Below, piece after piece: positions 10,348-22,696 of a DNA stretch of 64,000 nucleotides (position 1 is its first letter; each line of letters starts with the position of its first letter). The stretch lies in contig NC_091665.1 of assembly GCF_042453785.1 (NCBI RefSeq), positions 31,893,001 to 31,957,000 on the forward strand. Reading direction: 5' to 3'. The DNA is from Malus domestica (taxonomy: Eukaryota; Streptophyta; Magnoliopsida; Rosales; Rosaceae). The position numbers and the translations under genes are program-made. The notes beneath the pieces were generated by a model, which did not search any database, was not told where the DNA came from, and was given only the letters and a program-made list of their open reading frames with translations.

Positions 10348-11763
10348 CTAAGTTTGGAGCTTAAAGCTTTCCATTGCAAATTCGCTTTTACCTTCGAATA
10401 CCATCGTATTAAAGTTGCGAAGAAACTCTTCGTACTGGAAACTTTTATATAGTTGGGGATTGCTTGCACTAACAAGAGCTCTTGCAGGTTCTACAACGCA
10501 AACATAAGAAGGCGCAACGAAAAATCCTGCAGATGTCCTAGCATTACATGGATTCGTCACAGCCCGATGTTCAGAACTTTTCAGCTTCCCATTACTGATG
10601 ATCTGCATCCCACGTCAACAAAAATTGGTAATTAAGGAGACTGATACGCTATAATTTTATTTTTCCACGTAAAGAGGGTACTGAATCTACTGAACTATAC
10701 GTGTAACTGATAGCCTATGTTAACCACAAGTGCATGTGAAATAGGCTCCACGCCCATCCATTCCCCGTCTTTGAAAACTTGAAGTCCATTTACATGATCC
10801 TCTTGCATTAAGATGGTTATGAGGTTTGGGTCACAATGTTTAGTTAATCCTAATGTCAAACTTGGGTCGGGGCAAGGCGGGTAATGATTAACTGAGAGTA
10901 TCAAGTTTTGGCTAAGTTCGTTTCGGAAATACCCAGTTCCGAGCCCAAGTCCTTCACTGATTAGCTCCAAAACGTTCAGAGCCAGTTTCTTCACTTGTGT
11001 AGAACATGTCCCAACAAGCTCTCTGAAATCATCAACAATTGATTCATATGAATCATGGACAAATATATGCATACAAAAAAAGGTATTTTTCTGAACGTGA
11101 AACTGCAGGCCTTACCGATATCTACTTGGCTGTTGAGGCCAATCTTGCAAGCATTCCACCAATGGATGACAAGGGTGTCGCAGGACATCGCGCCAAAGAT
11201 GAACATCTTCCGCATCATAATTTACGCTGCTGCTGAAGAGCTTGCAACTTTTTTGGGGGTCCTCAGAGTAAACGCTTGCCTTGTCCTCTAGCGGCAACTC
11301 AAAGAACTCCTTCAACACACTCATTGTGTCACTTAACAGAGTATCTGAGATGCCATGGTTGATTACCTGCTTTGCAACATTTGGAAATCACATTGATGAA
11401 AATCCGATAGTACACAAGCGAGCCTAAACACAGAAAACCTAACTCTAACAAAACTGTTAACAATTTTAACAGAAAGTTAACAGCTGTAACGATCATTAGC
11501 TAACTTAACTAGAATATCGACAATTAAGGGAAGAACTTCAAGTTCTGATAAGGAACCTGAAAAAATCCGAATTCTTGACTGGCCTCGAGTATTTGGTGAA
11601 TGATGTAGGTATGATCACCCCCTTCAGCTCCACCAAGATCAATAACCGGAATGTTCTTGCATGAAGGAGCAGCTGCAAGCTTCCCGGGTCTTGAATCCGG
11701 TGGCCATATGAAACTCTCCGGCAAGGTTCCATCTTTGTACCAGCTTGAAACAAGCTTCTCCAT
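10348..11763 (-). CDS. 2-oxoglutarate/Fe(II)-dependent dioxygenase, hyoscyamine 6-dioxygenase-like (DOXC class)
   Basis: Four exons on the minus strand: 11763-11557, 11366-11116, 11022-10701, 10602-10348. Lengths 207+251+322+255 give 1035 nt in one open frame, 344 aa plus stop, the length I recall for Hyoscyamus H6H. Donors and acceptors are GT/AG with phases 0, 2 and 0. The protein starts MEKLVSSWYKDG, has the DIOX_N region (CKNIPVIDLGG, residues 35-45; FGFFQVINHGIS) and the C-terminal Fe/2OG domain. Iron ligands are H215 and D217 (LTKHCDPNL) and H272 (SSEHRAV); the 2-oxoglutarate site is R282-T-S284. NHYPPCPDP lies at 198-206. All catalytic residues are present, so it should be active. The substrate is unknown: the family hydroxylates many specialised metabolites, and alkaloid chemistry should not be assumed outside Solanaceae. 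A second intact paralogue is at 27040. Confidence 0.92.
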
Positions 11764-14265
11764 TTGCTCCAAATGTGACTCTGATCCGACGATGACTGAA
11801 GAGCAAAAAATAGTGCATAATAATATACATTTGTTGTGGGCTTGTAGCAATTTGATAATGATAATACTTTAATTTGTATCAACCATCCATCCAATCTCCA
11901 TACAGTCTACTTTAAATAAAACATAAATGGCGACCAGGGTGTCAACTATGTCGGTTTTGCCGTATTGTCATGTGATGCCATGTGAGAGACATTGAGGGAC
12001 TTGCTCTAGTGTGACCGAGGAGCTGTGACGAAAGATACTAACAGCGGGATATATATACTTGGTTATGTGGTAAAATCTCTCGCAGCTTGGCTACCATTTA
12101 TACACATGACCACGAATGTGATCCATGAGCCACGTTCGCTACAGGCTATAGCGAGTGCTCTCCCTATGCCATTGAGTTTAAGAAAGAATATCGTGTGTGA
12201 AATCATGACGGCTCCCAAAGTATGAAGGATTTCCCAAATTCACCTAAAGTCAAATTAGATACCAGAAAATATGATTTGGAGGGAAATCAATTTAGAAGAA
12301 AAACGTGGATTAGGGTGTAAGAAATTAAGCATGATGATTGATTGAAGTGATTTTCACACGCTATTTTTCTCTTATGTATACTTTTACTTTTTCTAACCTT
12401 GGTTTTGAACAAATAAAAATACAATCGAGAGACACAAGTAAACGAAGTGTGCAAAATGTGTAAAAGAGACGTGCAGAAATCATTTTCTTGACATTATTCA
12501 CTAGACGTGTTTCAAAATTTTATTTTATTTTTCTTTAAACAAAAAAAAGGCAAAGGAATAATTGAAAGATATATAACAAAAAAGTTGGGTATCATTACGA
12601 GCTGAAGAATACGAGCAAGGATAAACATCAAATCCACCTCATCAATCAATACAAATCTTTGAAATTTGATCTAAAAACTAAAAAAAGATAATCACTTTAA
12701 AAGTTATAATAATTTTAGCCGTTGCATTAAATTTAAAGAGTTGCATTAAATTTTAAAAATTTGAATTGATTGATGAGGAGAATTTGGTATAAAGGATCCA
12801 GAGATGATCCCTTCCCGATAAACAGAACTCCACCAGAGTGCAGCTACCCGATTGCACAAGGACCAATTGGCAGTCTTCCCGTACTTTCCAATAATTAAGA
12901 CAAACGACTTTGTCGTCAATCCCTCGATGGGACTTTTTTAGATACTCCGGAGCACACGATACTCCAGAAATTGTTAGAAAAATGGGCGAAATTAAGAACT
13001 GTCAGATAAGTGATTAAAACCATTAGAAATTTAAATTAAAAAAATTAGATATTTACCTTAAAATTAGCAGTGCCCGTTGGTGGGGACTAGGGCTGATGGC
13101 GGTGTGGCTGGCTGACTGATGGCTTGGAAGTTGGACGATGCTGGCAAACTGGCTGCTGGACCAATGGCAGAAGCAGAACAGAAGGGATTGGTCTTGGTCT
13201 AGAGTAAAGGAGCAGACGGCAGACGGCAGAACAGAAAGGATCTGTCTTGGTCTAGAGTCAAGGAGAAGACGGATCGTGAAGGGTTACTGGGGGATGAGTG
13301 GTAGTTATATTTTATTTATTTACTTATTAACAAAAAATATTATCTATGCTAAGGAAGATGGTGAGTGAGCAATAATATGATTCAAATTCACTTGTAGTGA
13401 GAATTAAATCTAAAGTATTTCACTTATAAGTGAAGAAGAATACTAGTAGACTACTATTCAATGACACAAAGAAATTAATATTAACACCATGTCATCGTTC
13501 TCCGAAATCCTCGGGCAATGTCGAGAGGATATAATCAAAGGGAATTGTTAGATTTATGAACGTACCAAATCTACGAGTCCATGCTATCATTTTATTTTTT
13601 TTATATTTTTATTTTTATGTCGAAGAGTCGGATGCCGTTCGATATCAAGAAGAAAAAAAATCTCTGGTATAAAATAACGTTGTTTTGGTTTGAGTATGCG
13701 CATAACAATAGAATTCAGACGAGGAATGCAGGTTTTTTGACGGACCAAAAGGGCGGCTCATCGCTGCTGGGCTTAAGTGAACATCGAATTGGGTAAAGAG
13801 GGTTTAATTTCCACTGTTACACTAGTCCTCTTCAGTGCCGACACATATTTACTATTAAATTTGAGGAAATTATTATTAGCATTCTAAAAATCTCATTTTG
13901 CACTCCAAACTTTCTATAATTAGAAAGAAAAATACACTTATGAGGTGTAGAATAAAATTTTTAAAATATCATTAACATTTCCAAATTTGATATATAACTT
14001 AAATTGAATGACCAAGACTGTTGAATCAATTTTAACCGTCAAATATATGTTGCCAATGGGGAGCAAACAAACACACACACAACTTTGTCTTTTGTGCTTA
14101 CACATGTGGTTTCCCCAAAAAAGATTCACATGAGTGTTCATTTGTGTTTTTTGCCGCTGCTTCTTGCTATATGTGTTGTAATCCATCCGAAATGGCGGTT
14201 AGTTGAACTGTGAAAGCTTTGGAGTTTGCTCCCAAACTTTTTGGTGGCAAACCAAAAAAAAAAAA
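11764..14265. other. Intergenic; upstream region of the minus-strand dioxygenase
   Basis: No convincing gene. 11764-12300 is the presumptive promoter side of the dioxygenase. 13160-13270 holds a local duplication (GGTCTTGGTCTAGAGTAAAG / TGTCTTGGTCTAGAGTCAAG). The remainder is AT-rich with only short unrecognised frames. Confidence 0.6.
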
Positions 14266-14367
14266 ATGTTCATTTCTCAAATCACTCAGCCCCAATTTTT
14301 TCCTTCGACCCCAACAATCTCACTTCATCATCTTCTTCTTCTCCGATCGCTCTCCCTGCAAGTTCAG

Positions 14368-14612
14368 TGTTAAGACCCCTTTCCCATTCAGGCCCATTTC
14401 CTTAGTTATTTCCTTTATCTAGTAGTGTATTAGTAGTAGGATAATGAATCAGCATTTTACCTAACACTTTTGTCTATAGTGCAAATGTGGGCATATTATC
14501 CCTGTTGCGACTCCCATTTGGGAGATGAATGAAAATTTGTTTCTTTTACAATTTCTCTGTCATTTTCCTTTTTTCTCTGCAATTCCCCTCTTGGTCCTTC
14601 GGGAACTTACCA
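14368..14612 (+). repeat. 5' LTR of the Ty3 chromovirus
   Basis: TGTTAAGACC to ACTTACCA, 245 bp, followed by the tRNA-Met type primer site. Confidence 0.92.
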
Positions 14613-17600
14613 TTTGGTATCCAGAGCCAGGTTGGAACCATGGGCAAAAGTAAGGCGTCCGTTACGGTTGTGGATGTACTGGAGGACGAATTGGATCGTG
14701 AGTTTCAACAGCACCAGATACTCACCCAGCTACAGGAGTTTCAGGAATCCATCTCGCTATTGAATATCCGCTACGACGACCTGCAGCACGCCATGGCCGA
14801 TCTCTCGATCCACCAGGTTCGTCAAGACCAACTGCAGCAAACCATTTTAGACAAAGTTCGTGCCCTCAAAAACCCTCCCTTACCCAACCCACAAATTCCA
14901 ATCGGCTTCATTCCCATTTCGCTAGGCCCCACCCCTTTCCCTACCGTCCACACCCCCATCCCACCACCGACATGGTCTCTTTCTCCTTCCCCACCCTTCC
15001 CAACAACTCAGCCTCCGGGCTCCCACCTCACGACCGGGCCCTCATCCCTTCCCTTCACCCCAACATCCACCACAACCCACGCTCTAAGCCGACCCTCCAC
15101 CTCCCGCTACCTACCCACATCCACGACTAGGCCTACCACCTCTTTTGTTCCCCCCAAACCGTCTTACATCCACACCCCCCAACCCACATCCTCGACCTTT
15201 CCTGGGCACAAACACCTCAAAATCGAACTTCCTCGTTTCTTTGGAGACGACCCTTACGGATGGATTGCGATGGCTGAGGAGTTTTTAGACTATCACGAGA
15301 TAACCGAGCACCGCAGCATCACAATGGTAGGTCTTCATCTTGGAAGAGACGCAGCCCACTGGCTCCGGTGGTTCAAGATACGATTCCCCCTCTCCTCATG
15401 GGCCAGTTTCACGACCCAGCTGCTGCAACGATTTGGCTCAACTAACTCCTTGAACATTAATATGGCCTTGTCACATATCACGCAAACCACCACAGTGGAG
15501 GTGTATGTGGGCCAGTTCATTCGCATCTCCTGCCGCACTCCGGACTGGACTGAAGCTCAACTACTGGGCACGTTTTTGGGCGGCCTCAAAGACGAGCTAC
15601 AAGATAACGTCGTGGCTCAAGGACCTTCCTCTCTGGCACGAGCAATTGAACTCGCTCGCATCTACGAGTACAAACAGGGTCACTGACCAGTGGTCCGTCC
15701 CTAACACTATCGTTCCTCCCTTTACATTTCTAAACAACCATTTTCCCCCTCACCTACCCCACCTAACCAACCCACTACATCTCGCCCTCTTCCTACAACA
15801 CCCACCCCTCATCTGCCAAAACCAATCCTATTGCTCACCCAGGCAGAGATGCGCAACCGTCGCGAGCAAGGACTCTGCTTCAACTGTGATAACCAGTATC
15901 GACCCGGTCATCGGTGTCGTCAATCCCACATACTACTGTTACTAGCGGAAAAGGAAGATCCTGACCCTGTCCTAGCGACAGAGATCCCCGCACCACTGCC
16001 CCCTCCCGTGGTAGAACATCCGGAGCATCCAATCGCCCTACATGCCATATCAGCCACTAAGCGTGCTAGGGGTCGTGTGATGCGCTTGGACGAATTCATT
16101 TTCCAAACATCGATCCAAGTCTTCATCGACTCTGGGGCTGATCAAAGTTTTCTCAACCCGCAAGTGATGACTCGTTTGGGCTTGCACGTTGACCCGTCTC
16201 GAACCGAGGCAGTCATGGTCACCACAGGATGTTGTCTTAGCATTAAAGGGGTGGCTCACCAAGTTTCAGTGCGCCTTCAAGGCTATACATTTACCAGTGA
16301 TTTTCACCTTCTTGCGGTGACGGGATGTGACATGGTATTATGAGTGGATTGGTTGGAAACATTGGGTTTCATCAGATGGAATTTTTTGTTAAAAATTATG
16401 GAATTCTCAATCCATGGAACCAATTACCGATTGGTTGGGTCCTCGAATTCCCCTGTTCTGCGCTCTTATGTGCCTACAAGTATTGAGATTGTTCATGGCA
16501 AGCCTCTCCATGTTGTATCCCAATTGTCAAGCCTTACTCGCCCCTCTCACCAACCAATTCCACCACCCGCCCTACTTCAATCCATTCTCACTAAATATAA
16601 CAGTCTCTTCCAACCACCAACATCTTTGCCCTTTCATCGCGAGATCGATCATCGAATTCCCTTACTCCCAGGTACGGGGCCTATCAATGTTCAACCATAT
16701 CGATACGGGCATGCCCAGAAAGCCGAATTAAAGCGCCAAGTTGACGAGATGCTAGCCGCAGACATTATCCACCCCAACTCGAGTCCCTTCTCATCCCCGA
16801 CCTGATTAGTGGCCAAAACTGACTTGTCATGGCGTTTTTGTGTGGATTACAGAGAGCTAAATGCGGTCACCATCAAAGATTGTTTCCCGGTCCCTATTAT
16901 TGATTAACTATTGGCTGAATTGAACGGTGCTATGATATTTTCTAAATTGGATCTTCGTTCCGGGTACCACCAAATCCGAATGCACAAGGCGAACATCCAT
17001 AAGACGGCGTTTCGTACATATGAAGGCCATTACGAATTCACAATCATGCCATTTGGCCTGACCAACGCACCAGCCACATTCCAAACACTGATGAATTCAA
17101 TCTTGAAGCCCCATGCTCCAGAAATCCGTTCTCGTCTTTTTTTATGATATTTTAGTCTTCAGTGACTCCCTAAACCGCCATATTTCCCACCTCACAACCG
17201 TGTTCGACATTCTCCAGTTGCACCAATTGCAATTGAAACCATCCAAGTGTACATTTGGTCAGGACTCGATTGCCTATTTAGACCATATCATTTCAGCTAG
17301 TGGGGTTCAGGTTGACCCATCCAAAATTGCAGCTATTGTGGAATGGCCGACGCCTACAAGTCTTAGGGGCATTCACGGATTCTTGGGTCTGGCAGGATAC
17401 TACAGCAAATTTGTCCGCCATTTTGGTCTCATTGCCAAGCTTCTCACATACTTGCTAAAAAAGACAGTTTCCTTTGGTCCTCGGCAACCGACACGGCATT
17501 CTCGGCCCTCAAACTTGCATTGTCCACCACATCCATGCTGGTTCTCCCAGACTTCACCAAGTCGTTCATTCTTGAGTGTGACGCTTCAAACGTTGGTATA

Positions 17601-19466
17601 GGAGCAGTGTTGGCATAAGATAACCATCCCATCGAGTTCCTCAGTAAGCCCTTGGCCCCCAAACACCAAACCTTGTCAATGTATGATAAGGAAATGATGG
17701 CTGTAGTGTTTGCTGTACAAAAGTGGGGCCCATATTTGATTGGTCATCACTTCACAATTCTCACGGATCACCAAACACTCAAATATTTCTTAGACCAACG
17801 ACTTACTACTCCGGTACAACAAAAGTGGTTGTTGAAACTACTTGGGTACAACTATACCTTGGAGTATCGTCTAGGGGCTTCTAATGCAGCTGCTGATGCA
17901 CTGTCCTGCCGTTCCGACCTTCTATCTTTAATGGGGATATCACAACCACTATTTGATTGTGTATCCAAGATTCAGAATTCCTATACGGCAGATTCTTCCA
18001 CGGCCAAGCTCTTTCAAGACTTACTACATAACCCCTACAATACAGGCTCTTTTAAGCTGCAAGGTAACTTGATTTATTACAAGACCGGTATTTTCGTACC
18101 TTCTATATCTCAGTGGTGTGCCCGCCTTCTACAGGAATTCCATGCTTCTCCTTCTTCCGGACATTCTGGGTTCTTACGGACATACAAACGCATCACTCAT
18201 AACTTTAATTGGCCCAGCATAAAAAAAAGAGGTTAAAAGCTTCATGGCCGCTTGTGATGTCTGCCAACGAACTCATTATGAAACCATTAAACCACCAGGA
18301 CTTCTACAGCCACTCTCTGTGCCGAACCCTCATTATGAAACCATTAAACCACCAAAACTTCTACAGCCACTCTCTGTGCCGAACCAAGTGTGGACTAATA
18401 TTGCTATGGACTTCGTCCAAGGTCTTCACTCGAACCATGGCAAGAATGTTATTTTGGTAGTCGTGGATCGTCTCTCTAAATACGGTCACTTCATTCCTAT
18501 CCAGCACCTCTACTCCGCTCCACAGATTGCTGAAGTCTTTATTCATGAGGTGTTCAGATTGCACGGGATGCCTGTTTCTATTGTTAGTGATCGAGACCCG
18601 ATTTTCCTTACTGAGTTTTGGACAGCCTTCTTCAAACACCAACAGACGGCACTTTGCAAAAGCTCCGCCTATCACCCACAAACAGATGGCCAGACAGAAG
18701 TTCTTAACAGGACATTAGAGCATTATCTTCGCAGCTTTGCCATGGACAAACTCACTACTTGGATTCAATGGCTGTCATGGGCGGAATGGTGGTATAACAC
18801 CACCTTTCAGTCAACCATCAAAATGACTCCATTCCAGGCGGTCTACGGCTATCCTCCACCCACTGTGCAGTCCTACCTTCCCGGCTCCTCTCCAGTTCAT
18901 CTGGTGGATGTCACTCTCAGGAATCGGGACACCCTTCTTAAGCATCTCAAGGAGAACATGCACATGGCACAGCAGCGCATGAGGCAACAGGCAGATAAGC
19001 ATGGATCGGAAATGACTTTTCAAGTAGGTGATTGGGTCTTCCTCAAACTCCAACCATATAAGCAAACCTCTGTGTCCAAAACTCACTGCCCAAAACTGGC
19101 ACCGCGCTATTACGGACCATTTCAAGTGCTCGCTCATGTCGGCCAGGTCGCCTACACATTAGACCTTCCTCTTCAGTCCCGCATTCACCCCACTTTTCAT
19201 GTGTCACTGCTCAAACCCAAGCTTGGTGCTCATTCTGTGACTTCAGTAACACTACCCCCAGTGGCAGCTGATGGTTCCCTTCTATGGTTTCCAGAGTGCA
19301 TCCTGCAACGTGGCATGTTCAAACGACACAACAAGGCGATCACTCATTGGTTAATCAAAAGGCAAGGTCTACCGGAGCATGACGCAACATGGGAAGATGC
19401 TGACTCCATAGTCACTCGTTTCCAGATTTTGACGCCTGAGGACAGGCTTGTTCTATGGGGGTGCCC

Positions 19467-19699
19467 TGTTAAGACCCTTTTCCCATTCAGGCCCATTTCC
19501 TTAGTTATTTCCTTTATCTAGTAGTGGATCAGTAGTAGGATAGTGAGTCCGCATGTTTACCTAAGTGCGGATGTGGGCATATTACTCCCTGTTGCGACTC
19601 CCATTTGGAAGATGAATGAAAAGCTGTTTCTTTTACAATTTCTCTGTCATTTTCCTTTTTTCTCTGCAATTCGCCTCTTGATCCTTCTGGAACCTACCA
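19467..19699 (+). repeat. 3' LTR of the Ty3 chromovirus
   Basis: TGTTAAGACC to ACCTACCA, 233 bp, followed by the second TTCAG target copy. Confidence 0.92.
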
Positions 19700-20374
19700 T
19701 TCAGCTCCGTTTCTCTCCCCTCCACTTCCTAGCCTCCCGCTTAATCACGCTCTACGCTCCCTGTTCCGCCAAGCCGACGTCGTCCCGGTCCGAATCGGCG
19801 GCAGCGGAGGCCAGCAATGAAGCTTTTATTCAAGCTCAAAACGACACGTCGGAAAGTCAGTGGACTGTGGAGATCGGAAACGCTAGCGTTCCGAGCCCAG
19901 TCGGTGGCCAGATTGAGCTTGAGCGACCAGGCTTTCTTTCTCTTGGCCTTCATCGCCCGCACGGTATGAGCCTCAATTATTGTACTTTGAGCCTGTGTAA
20001 TTCAATTTGTGAGTTTTTTTTTTGTGGATGATTGGGATTAATTTGTAATTTTGTTGTGGAAATTGGGATTGATTTGTTGTGGAAATTGGGACAAATTTGT
20101 AGACTTTCTTGACATAAATGGGAAATGTGAAAGTTCTAGTTAATTTTGTTCATACCCTGATGATGCGAGTGCATGATTTGATTTCATTGTGCTTTGTAAT
20201 TTGAAGAGTTTGAGGGCTGCTGAAATGTTATTTGGATGGTCGGAAGATTCATCGTCTACTGCTTGCATGCCATGGAATGTGTAATAACTTCTTTCATAGC
20301 TTTAATCGTCTTGGACTCTTGGCCTTTAAAGTTCTTGTCTTGGTTGCAAAAGAAAATCAGAACTGCAACTCTTG

Positions 20375-20378
<4 letters not shown>

Positions 20379-20418
<40 letters not shown>
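20379..20418. repeat. (AT)n microsatellite
   Basis: About 20 uninterrupted AT dinucleotides in the first intron of the broken DUF948-like gene; likely length-polymorphic. Confidence 0.95.
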
Positions 20419-20421
<3 letters not shown>

Positions 20422-21492
20422 TTTTCCAAAGACAAGTTTACAGATTTGATTTAGATGCCCTTTTCTTTGTTTAAACTGGATGGAGGTCTTGTCCAAATTT
20501 GGGTTCCAATGTAGCTGTTTCTGGTATGTTCTGTAGGCAATGGTGAAGCTGCAATATCTCTTTCAAAGCTGGCGGATACAGCTCGTGAAGAACTCCCTAG
20601 TACTATGGCTGCCGTTAGGCTTTCAGGCATGGAAATAAGTGATCTTACGCTGAACTGAATGATCTTAGGTGATAACTAAATCTTTATTTTGGAGTCCCTG
20701 ATTCATTTTTTTTATGTCATACACGGTTGCTTTGTAGTCTGTCTTCATAGTTAGACTTGTCTCTTTTCGATGAGCTATCCGTTATCTGCTAGTTCATAAC
20801 CCAAAAACAAGTCCATGCATACATACCCATCTGCTTAAGCAGTGGGGGTTTTACTCTAAGCTGTTTTTCTTTTTCCCTTGGAAAATTGTGTGTTATACAC
20901 TGGTGTTTACTCCCAGAAATACACTAAACCAGGTTTGATAAAGAGGAATTACTTAACAACACAATTGTTTATCAACAATATCTGTTGAGGCTTTGAAATT
21001 CATTTTTTGTGTCTTTTATATATGCTCACATCAGATTTTTCTTCAAACTTTTAAATTGGATGAAGTATGTCATGCTTTGTTTTCCATTCCATGCAGTCAA
21101 GAGATAGCTGATGGGGTCAGCAAGTCCACTCAAGCCGTTCAAGCAGCAGAAGCTGGGATTCTGCAGATTGGTACAATTGCACGGCAGCAGACTATGTGTA
21201 TGTTTTAAGCTCCATCTCTGTGATTTGTGGTTAGAAATTTGTCTTGTGCTTTTCTTCTTAATAAGGCTTTCCACTGAATTCTGAACTATTGTTATCAATA
21301 TTTTATGATACAGCAATGATACAGGAGAGGGCAAGCCTTCCCATCATCTCTTTGCAACCCGCTGTTGTCGGAGCAGCAAAGAAGACCTCTCTTGTTGTCG
21401 GCCAAGCCACTAGGAACTTGATCAATAAAATTTCTAGAAGGGACGACTCAGAGAATGAAGACGACACTGGAATTGATAGGTCGGAAATTTGA

Positions 21493-21890
21493 GTTTGTTA
21501 CACTTAGGATCAGCACTCTATTTTCACGAACGTTGTGCACATAATATTCGGTACCCCACTAGTTCAAACCCGACGCCAAATGTCTCAAAACTGTGGTGGA
21601 GATGAACACTATGCACCAACGTTTGTGAAAATAGTTTATACTGAAGCACTGTGCCTGTTGTACATACCATTTTCTCCGAAGAAGTTCGTGAGCTCCCGTT
21701 GCAGTGGTTGTCCAAATTATTGAAGCTGTCAAGTGTCAAATGAGCGAGGAAGAAGTTCCTGAAGCTCATATTTTCGAATGTAAGATCACTGTATTAGCTT
21801 TCTAAACTAGGCCCCCTTCATATCTTCTGTACCCAAATATTTGTACCAAAAAACTACCAGCCTTTAAGATTTTGACAGGTGGACATCTAT
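21493..21890. other. 3' flank of the DUF948-like gene
   Basis: Probably 3' UTR and flank; no further gene seen. Confidence 0.5.
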
Positions 21891-21899
21891 TAACTCTTA

Positions 21900-22342
21900 T
21901 GGCCAAATTGGATTATTCATCCCCGTAGTCATAGGAAACTTGCATGATGACCCCGTGGTGAAAAAACTAGGAATTAAACCCATGTGGTCAAGAATGTTAG
22001 CAAATTTAGTCCAAAAGTAAGATTTCTGCTAAATGATTGTTAAAAGTATGGGTAAAACTGTATTTTCAGTTCCAATTGACATTTAAAATAAATATTTTTT
22101 TATAACAATTAACAAAAAAAATAATGCTTAATTTTTTAAATAAAAAAAGCCCCAATTCAATGTCAATTGTAACTGAAAATACAGTTTTACCCCAACTTTT
22201 AACCGTTATTTAACAGAAATCTTACTTTTGGACTAAATTTGCTAACATTCTAGACCACATGGGTTTAATTCCTAGTTTTTTCACCACAGGAGTCATCATG
22301 CAAGTGTACTATGACCACAGGGATGAACAATCCAATTTAGCC
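21900..22342. mobile_element. Fold-back MITE, Mutator-like, with ~185 bp inverted repeats
   Basis: 21901-22085 (GGCCAAATTGGATTATTCAT..) is repeated inverted at about 22157-22342 (..AATCCAATTTAGCC) with roughly 90% identity, around a short AT-rich centre. The flanks TAACTCTTA (21891-21899) and TAACTCTAA (22343-22351) look like a 9 bp target duplication with one mismatch, which is the Mutator size. No coding capacity. Transcribed, it would form a long hairpin. Confidence 0.8.
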
Positions 22343-22696
22343 TAACTCTAATTTAACACCATTGTCAACACTTATATAAACTACATATTAATAAAACGTG
22401 CTTTCTCAACCAAAATAGGAGGAGAAGACTATTTAATCTTCTATCACAACAAAAAACTTAAGAATAGTAATGTAATTTAACAAAACAAAATTTTGTTGTT
22501 TTTTGTCTAAACCTTACCTATAGATGACTTTAACATCTCTAATTTTTAAAAAATAAAATAAACTTCTATCCCTATCTCATGTTCTCGAGAGAGAGAGTTA
22601 TTTATTTATTTATTTTAGATAAGAAATGTTAAAATAAAATGACTATTTAGGCCACATAAGATTTTAAAAAGAAAATTATTTTCTTAATACACCCAA

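Larger units (their letters stand above)
14368..19699 (+). mobile_element. Ty3 chromovirus retrotransposon (small, Reina-like size), broken
   Basis: Its LTRs are 14368-14612 and 19467-19699 (TG..CA). TTCAG is duplicated at 14363-14367 and 19700-19704. The primer site TTGGTATCCAGAGCC starts at 14614. The LTRs differ by roughly 7% by eye plus a small length difference. Order: gag (from MGKSK, 14641; retro-gag about 15210-15690), zinc knuckle CFNCDNQYRPGHRC (about 15880), protease FIDSGADQSFL (about 16125), reverse transcriptase (16700-17200), RNase H (17650-17920), integrase with its zinc finger and core (18180-18800), and a chromodomain-like tail near 19340-19440 that marks it as a chromovirus. 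Several interruptions, perhaps five to eight, make it defective, though long frames survive. Inserted in exon 1 of a host gene. Confidence 0.93.
14266..21492 (+). pseudogene. Decayed plastid-type DUF948-like membrane protein gene, exon 1 split by a Ty3 element
   Basis: Exon 1 begins at ATG 14266 (MFISQITQPQ..) and is cut at 14367. It resumes at 19705 in the same frame (LRFSPLHFLASRL.. then a Ser/Ala-rich plastid-targeting-like stretch) to a donor at 19963. Later exons are 20537-20668 (SLSKLADTAREELPSTMAAV, RLSGMEISDLTL), 21097-21197 (QEIADGVSKSTQAVQAAEAG) and 21314-21492 (IQERASLPIISLQPAVVGAA.. to stop). The SKLADTAREELPSTMAAVRL and GMEISDLT wording is typical of a conserved plant chloroplast protein family with a DUF948-type membrane domain. 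Damage besides the insertion: a frameshift near 19905 (the matching frame reads LSLSDQAFFLLAFIA), one base short in ACGCTGAACTGAAT (20647-20660), and no recognisable exon for the second half of the membrane segment. The last exons are well preserved, so the loss may be recent, or this is a duplicate of a working copy elsewhere. Confidence 0.7.
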
